This document shows positions 12,480 to 34,743 of a stretch of DNA of 64,000 nt, piece after piece (positions within the stretch are counted from its first letter, which is position 1; each line of letters opens with the position of its first letter). The notes beneath the pieces are model-generated. The model had not been told where the DNA came from. It saw nothing but the letters and a program-made list of their open reading frames with translations, and searched no databases. Source of the stretch: Chrysomallon squamiferum (taxonomy: Eukaryota; Mollusca; Gastropoda; Neomphalida; Peltospiridae); assembly GCA_012295275.1 (NCBI GenBank), contig CM022671.1, positions 33,886,683-33,950,682 of the forward strand, in the 5' to 3' direction. The translations under genes and the position numbers were made by a program.

Positions 12480-13946
12480 CTATCTTCTGTTTATTTTGCA
12501 CATTTTACTTTTGATTTCTAGGAACATTTTTAGAACGGTGTCTGGTGGAATGTAAGTATAATATCTGTCTTTTTCATTTTCTAGTTTCATATTTTGCCAC
12601 AACTGATAATGAAGACCTCGCCACTGTGCCATGGCGCGGAAGTGTCGATTAGCTGCGCTCCAGTATACTGGATACAACTCTATGAGTCCTGCGTGTTTAG
12701 GAAGGAACAGCGTGTGAGCCAGTCCGGCCCCGTGCATTCCCAGGAAAACATCAGTTCTGGCGATGAGCTCCAGCTGTTGCTTCATAGGCAGCGAATCCAG
12801 CTGGACACCGGTCACGTTGTGGCCAGGGACAGCTTTCCGAATCGTCTCTAACAGTTCGTTTTCGTTCTGAATCTTCCTCTTCACCAAACCAGAAGGGTTT
12901 CTAGGATGTGCGACGTAGTCTCTGCGCCAGATGAACATGACGTTGAGCTTGCTGCAGTTGAGAGGTTTTGTAGTGGACACGCTATGTCGTGTCAAGAAAA
13001 ACTCTCTAAACTCTTCCAAGTATGGAACGAAAGGTCTGTTGTGATGATTGAGCGGACTGTCATATCCCATCACGTTCCAAACCATGTCCTCGAAAAGTAC
13101 AGCTTCTTTTAACGTCCCAGCCCTGATCGTTGAGGAAAACAACGTCTGCCACACGGGATCCAGAGATCCGTACGGATGAGCGTCTATCCACAAGATTGTG
13201 GTATTATTAGGATCCATGTCAAATATGAGTAACATCAAAAAGGCATTGTAATAGTCTGTCATCGTGTGGTACAGATTAACGTATTCGTATCTTTTCACGG
13301 CTATCGTTAATCCATTTATTGTTTTCAATCCAGTAACGTTGCGCTTTCGATCGCAACGCGTGACCTTCATCCAGTCGTTCAGATGATTCTTTCTAGTAAA
13401 CGCGTAGCTGAAACTGCGGTTACAGTATAACGAGAAGTAACCCGCTTTAAGTTCCAGATACTCAGCCTTCTCGCTTTGGTTCCACACTGAAGTTAAATTT
13501 TCGCCGCCTTTTTTGCCCTCTGCTTTCTCAGGGTGTATGATGACGTCATGCAGATGAGCGTATTCGTTTGCGTATCCTTTGAAATTACCATAATTCGTCT
13601 CGTTCTTGATCCACGTGCACAAAGGTTCCGAGGAGGGCGACATGCGCATTCCCATAAAGTTTATTAGTCGAGTCACAGAGCAGTTCTGATGACCGAAGTA
13701 CCTATGTCTGAAGACTCGCATTTTCTTTTCTGTCTTATTATGAACACCGGATGTTGAAATCGTGTAATGTCTGTACTTGCTTTGGTTACCGTCATTAAGA
13801 TCGTACGTTCTGCGAGAAGAACCGTTCTTTATGAACCCGGAGGTTAAGACATTCCAAGCAAAGACCAAACAGACGAACAGAACAAAATAAACAGCAACCA
13901 GAGCGTTGAATAGCTGTTGGTTGCCTTTCAGTCCAAGAAGTTTCAT
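12480..13946 (-). CDS. GT61 glycosyltransferase, beta-1,2-xylosyltransferase-like, intronless
   Basis: A single uninterrupted 488-residue frame. Residues 1-11 are cytosolic, about 12-34 form a signal-anchor helix, and a stem and lumenal catalytic domain follow, with many NxS/T sites: the plan of a type II Golgi enzyme. The catalytic half (about 215-470) has the GT61/DUF563 hallmarks YEYVNLYHTMTDYYNAF, WIDAHP, RRDYVAHPRNP and HGAGLAH (about 405-411). The blocks NLYHTMTD, RRDYVAHPR and HGAGLAH follow in the same order as in plant core beta-1,2-xylosyltransferase; EOGT is the other animal GT61 enzyme to weigh. Likely role (inference): UDP-xylose-dependent addition of beta-1,2-xylose to the core mannose of N-glycans in the Golgi. 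The chosen Met gives a short basic tail before the anchor. No stop or frameshift is present, so it looks functional. Related broken copies lie at 21718-22113 and 57830-57972. Confidence 0.85.
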   Translation of the reverse strand: MKLLGLKGNQQLFNALVAVYFVLFVCLVFAWNVLTSGFIKNGSSRRTYDLNDGNQSKYRHYTISTSGVHNKTEKKMRVFRHRYFGHQNCSVTRLINFMGMRMSPSSEPLCTWIKNETNYGNFKGYANEYAHLHDVIIHPEKAEGKKGGENLTSVWNQSEKAEYLELKAGYFSLYCNRSFSYAFTRKNHLNDWMKVTRCDRKRNVTGLKTINGLTIAVKRYEYVNLYHTMTDYYNAFLMLLIFDMDPNNTTILWIDAHPYGSLDPVWQTLFSSTIRAGTLKEAVLFEDMVWNVMGYDSPLNHHNRPFVPYLEEFREFFLTRHSVSTTKPLNCSKLNVMFIWRRDYVAHPRNPSGLVKRKIQNENELLETIRKAVPGHNVTGVQLDSLPMKQQLELIARTDVFLGMHGAGLAHTLFLPKHAGLIELYPVYWSAANRHFRAMAQWRGLHYQLWQNMKLENEKDRYYTYIPPDTVLKMFLEIKSKMCKINRR

Positions 13947-13970
13947 CGTGATTTTCTGTCCAGTTCTTTA

Positions 13971-13973
<3 letters not shown>

Positions 13974-14025
<52 letters not shown>
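13974..14025. repeat. (ATT)n microsatellite in the 5' flank of the GT61 gene
   Basis: A pure ATT array about 30 bases upstream of the GT61 start codon, so any promoter or 5' UTR must include it or lie beyond it. Confidence 0.9.
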
Positions 14026-14026
<1 letters not shown>

Positions 14027-14477
14027 AGAAATCCCAGCTATACATACATCCAGTATCCAGCGAACTTTAAATACTGTTCGCCACTGTAACGTATGTTACG
14101 GTTTATATTAGAAATATTTGGACCACAAGTATTATCTCATCACGAATACATCATCTGTCTGTAAATATAAAAACTAAGTCACTGGATCGTTATTCCAAAA
14201 GCCTTGTGGTAAAAAGTATGTATTTTTCTAATACATTATGTTTCACCAGCAGCAGCTGTTTTGCTAGTGTGACTTACTGAAAGGTGGTTTAAAATCAAAT
14301 ATTTAAACAGCTTCTGATCACGAGGGGTGGTGGTTACAAAGACTGTTTGTCGATGAATGTTGACAGTCTGGTTATTTAAAGTTCTGAAACTGTCCTTTTA
14401 CAACGCCTTCTTATTTGTGCTATTTTTTTTTAAAGCTTGTAATAAGATTGTTAAAATCAAGATAATCATTCGTCACT

Positions 14478-14630
14478 ATGGTTTTAAGAACATTGTTATC
14501 ACTGCGATTTTAAGAAAGCCATTATCACTATTGTTTTAAGAACACCGTCGTCGCAATAATTTTAAGAACACTTATCATTATGGTTTTAAGAACACTGTTA
14601 TCACAAGAGTTTTAAGAACACTGTTCCATC
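14478..14630. repeat. ~30-bp degenerate tandem array (TTTTAAGAACACTG core)
   Basis: At least five copies of a unit with the core TTTTAAGAACA followed by a variable TTATCACT-like segment. The copies have diverged, so it is old or weakly maintained. Confidence 0.65.
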
Positions 14631-14864
14631 TCGGTTTTTAACAGCTCTTGTATCAGTGTAGGTTGCACAGAAGTGAATATTATTATCCATGTTAATCCGT
14701 ATTGTTAATGATTTCGAAACGGTTGAATCGGTATTCCATCGTGTTATCTATGGTCATATTCCATTTCTTCAGTTCTTTTTTGTTCTTGTTTTGATGTTGT
14801 TTAACGACGTTGCTTCATCTAAAAAGAGAAAAAGACGATAGAGAAGAGTGAATGTACATGGATG

Positions 14865-14870
<6 letters not shown>

Positions 14871-14936
<66 letters not shown>
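14871..14936. repeat. (GA)n microsatellite
   Basis: An uninterrupted AG dinucleotide array. The Ser-Leu frame on the - strand is a repeat artefact. Confidence 0.95.
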
Positions 14937-14938
<2 letters not shown>

Positions 14939-15435
14939 TGTGTGATGTGTGTGGATGACTGTGTATATATCTTTATGTGTATATATTCGTGTGTAATATA
15001 ATATTTACACATAGGGAGAAAAGCATACACAAACAGTAAGCTAAAAATAGAGAGTGATCAGTAATTTTTGTACGAAAAAAAACACCACAATATCCAACAT
15101 GCATGAAAGACTAACACAGTAATCAGAAAAAACGAGTGCACACTGTTACACTTAAATCGATTATAACCAATTACAAACATCTGTGCAGTAAATTAAATCG
15201 TGATATAAATATATATATATAGTGAAGTGCATTTTGCCTATTGATCTGTATAATGTTATTTAACTGATAAATACATATATATTTACAAAAAAATGACAAA
15301 CAAATGAATGTAAGCTTGATTAAACCTTATCAATTATAGACAGATCTTGCTGCTCGAGAAATTCACGTTCGAGTTATCCAGGTTTGACTGTAGTTCAACT
15401 GCAGGCGATGTCGTAATTATCATCATCCTCATCAC

Positions 15436-15436
<1 letters not shown>

Positions 15437-15480
<44 letters not shown>

Positions 15481-15812
15481 CATATCATAATCATCATCAT
15501 TACCATTATAATTTAGTTATAATTTGAATTAATAAGCATGAAGATATTTTGAGATTCAGTGGACCATAGTGAGTTAAAATAATGCATTAAGATTCTGCAA
15601 AGTTCAATTTAATTTGCCGACTGAGTTAGATACGTCCATTAAAATATAAATTTTTTTCAGATAGTTATGCGGCAGATGTTCAGAAAATTAAATATAATAA
15701 AACTAATCTACAGTGAATTTTTTTTTTGCCTTTGCTGGTATCTATATAGAGACATGGATACACTTATGATTGTTTTGTTTTAATCACAAGCCCTGCAAAA
15801 AACAACAACAAC

Positions 15813-15863
<51 letters not shown>

Positions 15864-15932
15864 TAATAATAATAATAGTAGTAGTAGTAATAATAATAAT
15901 TAATAATAATAATAGTAGTAGTAGTAGTAATA

Positions 15933-15982
<50 letters not shown>

Positions 15983-15983
15983 T
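15437..15983. repeat. ATT / AAT / AGT trinucleotide tracts
   Basis: One ATT array at about 15437-15480 and a longer AAT array with AGT patches at about 15805-15983, separated by unique AT-rich sequence. Confidence 0.85.
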
Positions 15984-17587
15984 AGTACTACAGATTCTCC
16001 TTAATTCCACTTTCTTTTTGTGGTGTTGTTGGTGGGGTTTTTTTTGTTGGTTTTTTTCGAAATATATATCTTATAATTAAGAAAACAAAACCATTAATAA
16101 AGAAAATTTTAATAAATTAAAATGTATGTGTGTTCTTGTGTTCTGTATTGTGTATTTGTGTGTCTGTATATGTGTATATATGTTCGTGCACATAATTATT
16201 TGTGTGCATTCGTCGGTGTACATATGAGTGAGTGTGTGTGTGTATAGGTGTGTACTTATGTATGCGTGCGTGTTAAATATGACTGACTGTATTATGCTTG
16301 TTCTGATAAAAAAAAAAAAAAAAAAACGCACGAACTGTCAAAGTAAAATTTGTTCTCAAACAATTTCACACTCATACCAGGTGGTTTTAGCTCGGGAGCA
16401 GATATGTCAGTACTGAAACAATGTTGCGCGTTCACTCAGATACACTGTCGTCTGATTTAATTTTAATTTTGCGATCTGACTCTATACCTCCGTATTGAAA
16501 ACTCCTGTCAGTGTACGTGAGTTGTAGAAATATTGTGTCGTCTGCAACTGGATCAATAGTATCTCCTGTCGCCACGGTTAGCGCTTAATCCCGAGTTGGC
16601 AGATAATGAATATTAATAATTAAACTAAAGAGGACATATTCCTGAGAAAGAAAAAAAAAAGTAACCCCGAGAAGGGCTATATTGTTTATTTTCACATTTG
16701 ACAAGATGCTAAGGTTAAATTACGCTACACTGATTGTTGTTAATCTTTGTGGATGTATTTGTGTGTGTGTGTGTGTGTGTGTGTTTGTTTGTGTGTTTGT
16801 GTTTGTCTGCGTTTGCGTGCGTGCGTGCGTGCGTGTGTTAGTCTGTGTGTCATTCGTTCAAAATGGTCGTTATAAACGTAGCCTGCTGTGTTCTGGATGG
16901 ACGTAATTACTTCGTGTACAAACTATTCACCCATTCGTATCTCTACTCGGCAGTAACACTGTTAGGTAGACAGTAGTAGCAGTAATTGTTTTAGTAGTAG
17001 TAGTAGTAGTAGTAGCACTGATGGCGTTGAGCTCGTGATAGTAGTAGTAATAAAAGTATAGTCGTAGTAGCTGTTACAATCTTATGTTGTTGAGATGGTA
17101 GTGGTAGTTGTCATAATAATAGCAGTAGCAGCAGTGGTAGTAGCAACAGCAACAGTAGATGTAGCAGTAGTAGTGCTCTAGTAGTTTTTGCTGCTGCTGG
17201 AGTGATGGTCTGTGATGGTGCTGATGGTACTGGCGTCGTCCCATACAATAACTGAAGAATCAGTTAAAATGTGAAGAGTTCATCCGTGTTAGAATCAATG
17301 TAAGCTGTAGCCGCTCAAAGCGTCGACAGCTTAAACGCCCATATCTGTCAGAAAAACACACTGAAAACGTCAACGCCATTTAGCACTGTGCTGTTTTGTA
17401 TGCAGTCTGTTTCGATCAGTTCGTGAATTTGGGCGAATTTTAATCGGACGCTGCAAGTTTTCTACTAAATGAAATTTTCTTTTCTTTGCCTGTTGCGAGC
17501 GATAAATAAATAACTAGAGGGCAGTTGTGTCTCAAGGTCCGTGTGTGCGTGCGTGCGTTTGTGAGTTTATATTGGTATGTATGTGTG

Positions 17588-17642
<55 letters not shown>

Positions 17643-19044
17643 GTATGTATTATGTGTGCTTATATGTTTTTGGTGTACACGTGTATATTAGTATATGTTT
17701 TTATGCAGGTAGATATGTGTGTATGAAAGTATATATATATTTGTCTGTACGTCTTCTAATTATCTAAATAACTTGGTTTATTTATTTATTTATTTATTTA
17801 TTCATTTGTTACTGATCTATGCAACAATAAAAAATAAAAACTTGACTAAAATTACAATATTATCAACAAAAAAACAACAAAAAAAGTTCTGCTTTCTGTC
17901 GCATATATGAAACAGTGGTAATTAGATGCAGTCACATCATGTAAATATTGTATTGCATATTAGCGGACAACAACAACAGCAGTCCGTTCGTAGCCGTATA
18001 AATATTTATTTTTATATTTCTGAACATTATTTCGTTTAACTGCCAAATCATTATATAAACATATGGAAAAGAGTTACTATAAGCTGTAAAATAATTTTGA
18101 ACGAAAGTTAAACGAAATAATTAAAATGTGTGTTCACTTTTTGAAAATGATGCACTCATATGTTTTTACCGTCTGATGGTCAATATGTCCCCCCCCCTTC
18201 ACTCCAAACGAGTAAATGTAATGCTTAAATGTTTACTCTTTTTTTTTTCTTTTTCTTTCAGAGTTTATAGATTACGGCAGTCAAATGTTATTTGTCTCCC
18301 GCCACCCTACTGAACCAGTGAGTCAAATGTTTAGATTTTAATATTCGTTCCCATTCCAGTGATTTCTTGAACCGCCCCTAATCGGTCTGTTGGCATCACC
18401 AGGCTAGAAGGAAAACAGTTTAACACCCATGGATACTGAAGATCGGCTCGTTACAATCTGAGAGCAGACGACTTCAGCGCGACCAGATTTAAACCGACAG
18501 TAAAAAATAATTAAACCTTACCTTCGTTGCACGTTCAGTTGAAAAGAATCATTTTTCATTCCTGCCGTCTTCTTTTGAATCTTGGAGTACGAATTCGTCC
18601 GTAATAATAATTCTAATAACAGCACGATATGACAGATTTCGAAATCTTCTGATCGATAAGGGAAGCAGAGCTCGAGAGACGAAATCGATTGGCAACCATA
18701 TATCGGTCACGTGACGTCTCTCGAGGAATTTCGTGGCCTCGTGTTGAATATTAGATGATTTTTTTTTTTTTTTTCTCAGGCCAAGAAATCGCTATATACA
18801 ATTTTAAAGCAGTATTTTTAATTCTTTTAATTCTTTTAATTTTTTTAATTTTTAATTTTTTATTATGGGAGTGGCAAGCTTTGATAAGTCAAAATGAACG
18901 GCAGTTGTTGTTACTAAGAAACTATTCAATAGTTATTTTCGATAACATGATTAAGAAGCATTAGCAGACTTGGTTGTTGATTCAAATTAGGGAAAGAAAG
19001 TGCTGTAAAAATTCTAGCCAAGAAATAACAAATCACAAATAATG

Positions 19045-19092
<48 letters not shown>

Positions 19093-19539
19093 TGTTGTTG
19101 TTGTTGTTGTTGTTGCTGCTACTGGTGCTGCTACTACTGATGCTGTTATTATTTTATCGTCGTCATCATCATCATTATACGTATATAAATAGATAAATAG
19201 ATAGATAGATTATTTATTTATGTTTTATTTTTTATTTCAGTTATTTTTCTATTTATTTATTTTACTTACTTCTAATTTTTTTGTTGTTGTTGTTAATATC
19301 TTTCATTTTTTATATTTTTTTCTTTACTATAATGATTCTTTAAAGAATGAATCATTATTAATGTAATGGTGTGGTTGAGTAATGATGTGAGCAGGAGTGC
19401 TTCTGAACAAGCTGATATGTTGTTACACCGTGTTTAAAGTGGAGGTTACGTGTAAAAATAAAAGTAAAAGTTTTAAAGGAAAGAAGTAAATATTATAATA
19501 ATTTCAATTGCTTATTACGTGATTTCTTATTTTATCTAA
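15984..19539. other. Microsatellite-rich spacer, no supported gene
   Basis: Contains a (GT)n tract at 16757-16850, impure AGT/AGC triplets at 16965-17235, (AT)n then (GTAT)n at 17595-17650, and ATT/GTT triplets at 19042-19115. No frame on either strand carries recognisable protein sequence. Confidence 0.55.
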
Positions 19540-19795
19540 TTTTATATATCTATCGATCTGTCTACTTATCTGCCTATCTGTCTGTCTGTCTGTCTGTTTG
19601 TTTTTCTATTTATCTTACTAGCTATTTACCTATCTGTCTGTCTATGTTTCTATTTTTCTGTCTATCTATCTATATATCTATCTATCTATCTATCTAGCTA
19701 ACCACCTATCTGTCTGTATGGATGCCTGTCTGCCTGTCTATCTAATTGTCTGTCTTTTTGTCTAGTTGTCTGTCTATCTATCTGTCTATTAATAT
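19540..19795. repeat. (TCTA/TCTG)n tetranucleotide tract
   Basis: A long impure array of TCTA and TCTG units with short interruptions. Confidence 0.85.
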
Positions 19796-20133
19796 ATAGT
19801 ATTTTATTTGATTGCCTTTGTGATTTAATGTATTCCCAAACAAAGTCAAATAAATAAATACATACAGTTTAGCCACAATTTCGTTTTGAAATAAAACACG
19901 TCTCCCTATTTTCATGTTATTATTCTAAAAGCAGATGTAGTGTGGTACAAGTACTTATTCATTCATTCATTTATTCATGTTTTTTCATTTGTTTATCAAT
20001 TGATTTATTCATTAATTTAATCAATTATTTATTCATTTATTCACGTATTATGTTCCTGTTATTCTTAAATGATTTACCTTAATATACTGACAGATTTCAA
20101 AGTGAGGCAATAAAATCGATTAAAAGAAAAAAA

Positions 20134-20136
20134 ATC

Positions 20137-20188
<52 letters not shown>

Positions 20189-20690
20189 GAATATATAAAC
20201 AAATAAACAAATAAACAAACAAACAAACAAACAAACACGTCTTGTATCAGTTTGCGTACGGCTATTTTGATTTATTCAAGAAAATTTACTTGGATTATAG
20301 ATCTGCGATCGAACATACCTGTAACTGAATACACACTCCAGGTGAGCTTCTCCTTTCAGACAGACAGACAGAATGATAGTCAGACAGACACTCAGAGAGA
20401 CAGACAAAAAACACCCACAGAAACATACCTACATACAGACCTTCAGACAGGCAATCAGGCCATAGAGAAAAATACAGAAAGATAAACAAACAACAGATAG
20501 ACACACGGACAGAAAGAGTAGAATACAGACACAGAGAGAGACTGACGGACATATGTGGACAGATGGATAGATGAATGGATACACACACATATATACATAA
20601 ACAAATGCGTATATATATATATATGGTTTACATTTTACGATTATCTGACTGGTACTTACATACATACATACATAATATATAAATAAATAA

Positions 20691-20721
<31 letters not shown>

Positions 20722-20850
20722 TACATACATACATACATGCATACATACATACATACATACATACATACATACATACATACAAACACACACACATAAATAT
20801 ATAATCTAGATAGACGGACAGACAACACAGAGAGACAAACGAGAGACAGA
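20134..20850. repeat. Compound AAT, AAAC, CAGA and ATAC arrays
   Basis: Successive arrays: AAT and AAAC at about 20134-20237, CAGA-rich at 20355-20540, (ATAC)n at 20657-20785. Reading frames over them (20252-20485 +, 20429-20908 -) are repeat artefacts. Confidence 0.85.
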
Positions 20851-21335
20851 TATATATAGTAGATACATGAATAAGTTTGAAAATAAACAGATGAGCTGAA
20901 AATATCAATTCAAATCTCGGGAGATATTTTTCCTGAGCACGCGACTGTGAAACCTGATCAGGAAATTACTCTTTGCTTTAAAACGTTGACAAAATCAACT
21001 CTGTGTCTACAGTTGCAATTAGACCTGTGCAGTATAGTCAAATCCAGTCTATGTGACAAACTTCGGAGCATTCAAAAGAATAGTCGACAGCTCTAATTAG
21101 TGAACCGAGAGGTCTGGGCAAAGACTTTATTCTGGTTTTGTATTTTGACCACGTCATAAAATATTATAATAAGTCCTACTACAAATGTTGCTTTGACATA
21201 GTTTACAAGCCGATGCTAATAAGATTCAGGTCAATGAACCGATGTTTTAGCTTCAAACAATAACAACAACAACAACAGCAGCAGCAGCAACGATAATACA
21301 TGTATGGAATGAAGATTTAAACAAGCCTGTCTTCT

Positions 21336-21660
21336 TCACATTTTCAGTGATATTCTGACCGGTTCACATTTTCAGAGATATTTTGACTGGTTCATATTTT
21401 CAGTGATATTCTGACTGGTTTCACATTTTCAGAGATATTCTGACTGGTTTCACATTTTCAGAGATATTCTGACTGGTTTCACATTTTCAGAGATATTCTG
21501 ACTGGTTTCACATTTTCAGTGATATTCTGACTGGTTTCACATTTTCAATGATATTCTCACTGGTTTCACATTTTCTGTGATATTCTCACTGGTTTCACGT
21601 TTTCGGTGTTATTCTGACTGGCTTCACATTTTCAGAGATAATCGTGCTTATTCACATTTT
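21336..21660 (+). repeat. 29-bp minisatellite, about 11 copies
   Basis: Head-to-tail units of 28-29 bases with the core CACATTTTCAGAGATATTCT followed by GACTGGTTT. Middle copies are nearly identical and edge copies are degenerate. Each unit contains TTTTCAG, which resembles a 3' splice site. Confidence 0.9.
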
Positions 21661-21717
21661 CCATGACGAGTATGTTATTTAAAAACCCATATTTCAAAAT
21701 GGCTAAAACTTAAATTC

Positions 21718-22113
21718 GTGACTAAACGCAGTCTCATGTGCGCAGAATGTCGTTCATGGTTGCACTCCAGCTTTTCAGCGAAACAACCACGACAACTTAT
21801 ACGACGTCACTGCGGCAGTGTACGACGTCTTCCTCACGACGACGCTACCTCTCCATTAAATGTGTCGATCATCGACGCTCACCCTAAAAACGACTTAGAT
21901 AGGGACTGGTCGGACGTCTGCGGCAACATCACCCACGTCAGACGTTTAACTGGAAGGATGATGTTCTCCAACGTGATTTGGAACATTCCAGAAACTCACA
22001 TCATTCTGCTGCAGCCGGATAATAATTACCTCCCTTTAGCTGAAACATTCCGAAAGTGTATCTTGTCGAGTTACATTTGTTTAAGAAAAACTGTAAAAGT
22101 TACATTATATTAG
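21718..22113 (+). pseudogene. GT61 glycosyltransferase pseudogene fragment
   Basis: Translation from about 21858 to 22090 gives IIDAHP, MMFSNVIWN and LAETFRKCILSSY, which align in order with WIDAHP, VLFEDMVWN and LEEFREFFLTRH of the intact enzyme at 12480-13946. The preceding block (DNLYDVTAAVYDVFL, matching VNLYHTMTDYYNAFL) lies in a different frame upstream of about 21855 and runs into a TAA, so at least one frameshift breaks it. The N-terminal region with its membrane anchor and the C-terminal HGAGLAH part are absent. It is a decayed internal piece of the catalytic domain, not a gene. Part of it recurs inverted at 57830-57972. Confidence 0.65.
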
Positions 22114-22122
22114 GACGTATCA

Positions 22123-22311
22123 TTAAGTCATAATACAGAATAAATTGATAAACACTGCAATAAGCAGCGAAAGACAAACAAGGAATAACAGGAGTCTTGA
22201 CACACTTAACGTCATCATCTTGGAACTACGTCTGGAATCCTTCAGTTCAGAGCTTAGAGAGATGCTTGAAGATCCACCCTCCTCACTTCTCTTCTCAGGA
22301 ACATTTCCCAT
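22123..22311 (-). CDS. Hypothetical 62-residue single-pass membrane protein
   Basis: A small ORF that starts MGNVPEKRSEEGG, continues with a Ser/Lys-rich hydrophilic half (residues 1-38) and ends in a strongly hydrophobic stretch (about 39-60, LLLFLVCLSLLIAVFINLF) and TAA. This is the layout of a tail-anchored or type II membrane peptide, or of the first exon of a larger type II protein. It lies head-to-head with DSL gene 1, about 845 bases from that start codon. The arrangement recurs at 57605-57794, where one inserted base breaks the frame. No family is recognised. It may be a true micropeptide, or the N-terminal anchor of a dead glycosyltransferase, since a GT61 fragment abuts it. Confidence 0.35.
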   Translation of the reverse strand: MGNVPEKRSEEGGSSSISLSSELKDSRRSSKMMTLSVSRLLLFLVCLSLLIAVFINLFCIMT

Positions 22312-22401
22312 TCAGTGAATTGTCTCCAAACAAAGTTTGAGTTGGATCTCAATTAAGTCATTTATGATTCAGTCTACTGGCTTAATGTGTATAATATTTT
22401 A

Positions 22402-22474
<73 letters not shown>

Positions 22475-22606
22475 ATTACCGACTTCTTGGATGCACATTT
22501 CAAATATCAAAGATTAATTTCGTCAATACTTTATTAGTGTTTTTCTTTTGTGTTGTTTTTATATATATATATATATACATATATGAGTGTGCATTCGTGT
22601 TTTTTT

Positions 22607-22641
<35 letters not shown>

Positions 22642-22650
22642 TTGTGTGTG
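22402..22650. repeat. (ATT)n followed by (AT)n and (GT)n
   Basis: ATT at 22402-22472, AT at about 22559-22582 and GT at 22617-22655, in the spacer between the small membrane ORF and DSL gene 1. Confidence 0.9.
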
Positions 22651-23090
22651 TGTGTTTAGGATATTTCCCCCACTTAATTTCACGAAGAAAATAACGTTTA
22701 TAAAAATTACTTTGTTGTTCAGCAGTGCAGCCTGCGTGACTTTCAAAAGAGGCTAAAAATGTTGATTACGTATCACCCCGAGAATTCAGAAGGCTTGACT
22801 GTAGATTTAATTTGGACATCATCTCAGAAAAGTTTTATTAACTGTAGTACTCAAAAATTGTGCATCACTCAAATTTGCTACTGTATGTTGAAGAACATGG
22901 GGGGGGGATACAAAAACTATGTTTTGTAAATACTCACAGCAATTGTTAGTCAGCGGAACATGAGACAATGAGTAATCAAATTAATACAGGTTGACTGCGT
23001 GATGACACTGTCGAATGACTTTTCAAAGACCAGCGTCGCTAAGAAACTCTGGCATATAGGTGCATTTTTATCTTTCTTTTAAAATAAGTT

Positions 23091-23155
23091 ACCTGTGAAC
23101 TGAAGAGTTCTGTTTTGTGGTTTCTGTTTTTAAAACAAACACGAGAGACGTGAAG
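23091..23155 (+). promoter_or_regulatory. Conserved 5' leader of DSL gene 1
   Basis: The 65 bases before the ATG, beginning ACCTGTGAACTGAAGAGTTC and ending AGAGACGTGAAG, recur with few changes before genes 2 (35445-35509) and 3 (56507-56571, - strand). This shared block probably holds the 5' UTR and perhaps the core promoter. The -3 position is A, a good initiation context. No clear TATA box is assigned. Confidence 0.45.
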
Positions 23156-33141
<9,986 letters not shown>

Positions 33142-34190
33142 AGGAGGATTAAATTGACGTCATTAAGAAGCAAATAAAGGCAGAAAAAGTAAGACAAGAA
33201 GGGGAATAATTGAACTGAATAGATCAGCAGGCATTTTGCTATTTTTACTTGTTTAAAGTTTAGTTTGATTTAAAGCAAAGACAAAGAGAATTACTCATAC
33301 ACGCGAAATGAAAAACACGCACATGCACGTAAATACAAATCAGACAAAGCTATCAGACAAGAACATATACAGAATCAAAAATCAAAATAAAATATTTAAA
33401 ATGTCTAGAAAAGCTTCATCAAAATATAGATTTATTTTTTATCATTAAAACCGAACAATACCTTTCACTTCCGCTCCACACACGACAAATGTTTTTCATC
33501 GTAAAATAACAGAGCGATGTTCTGTCAAAAGGAATTTAAAAAAACAGAAAAATAAAATCATTGTCTTTGTTACGACTTGTAAATAATTAAACGCTTCAGT
33601 AAACGTTTTAAACGTAATTAACTGATTTTAACTGACGCCATTTAGGTGATTATGACCTTTGAATAATTAGCCTCGATTGATTTGATCAGATTCATTTTTC
33701 TTAGAATAATCATTCAGCGTTTTTCTGATAAAATAAATTAAGTGTTTTACTCAAAATATATATATATATTTCTTATAATGCTAATACATTTTTTTTTTTG
33801 CCTTTTTCTAAAGCGAAGGTATCCTAAATAAACTTAGATATTTCTTACATATTTTAAATTTTATCTGTTAAATGGCTGGAACATTTTCAAGAGACAATAT
33901 TTAATTGATGAACAGATCTAACCTAGCATTGTTTTTACATATTTACCCAGTATTTCTGTGTATAAAAATTAACAACGTATGGATATTTTGTTGTTGGTGT
34001 TGTGAATAATTTAAAAATTGTTTTCATTTATTTGTATTTAGTATATTATTTTATTTTCCATTTGTATTATATTAGAAATAATAATTATTATAACAGTTAT
34101 ACAATATTATTATAACAGTTTTTTTGCGACAAAAGGTGTTTGTGATTAACTTCTGTGTGTAAATAAAAGTATATTTTGCATATTTTTTTT

Positions 34191-34222
<32 letters not shown>

Positions 34223-34706
34223 TGTCTAAGGAGTCTGAAAGCGACTGATTAAGTCGATTCTCGGCAAACAGAACGTTCTGAATTTTCTTTGAAGGTTTTT
34301 GTCTGTGAGCAAACTGATGATAGTTTTACATGACAAAACTGCTATTTAAGTGTTTAAATCTCGTGTTGAAATCACATCGGTGGCCGGTTAGGTACAAGAT
34401 GTTTCCTATTAGAAGTAGAATATTTTATTTCTGTAAATGAGTAAAAAAAAAAAATAAAAAACAACAACAAAAAACAGAAGATTTTTCTTGTTAGAAGTGC
34501 AATGTTTTATTACTATGAACAAGTAAAATAAAGTTAATGCAGACTTAATTTCTGTTTTTCAATTAAGGGTGTTTTATTTCTAAATAAGAAAATTAAATTA
34601 AATAAGGAAAAAACGTTATTATTCTGCAAATAAACTGAGTTAAAACTAAAAAAAAAAAGTCAGTATTGTAAGAAGAAATGTGTTTTCTTTCTGTAAATTA
34701 TGAAAA

Positions 34707-34743
<37 letters not shown>

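Noticed and set aside
12594-13112. + strand frames at 12594-12851 and 12906-13112
   Set aside because: Antisense shadows of the intact GT61 gene on the - strand, with no similarity of their own.
15805-15983. Regularly spaced repeats that might suggest a CRISPR array (also 30042-30345, 61560-62026)
   Set aside because: Simple-sequence arrays without unique spacers, in a eukaryotic genome with spliced genes.
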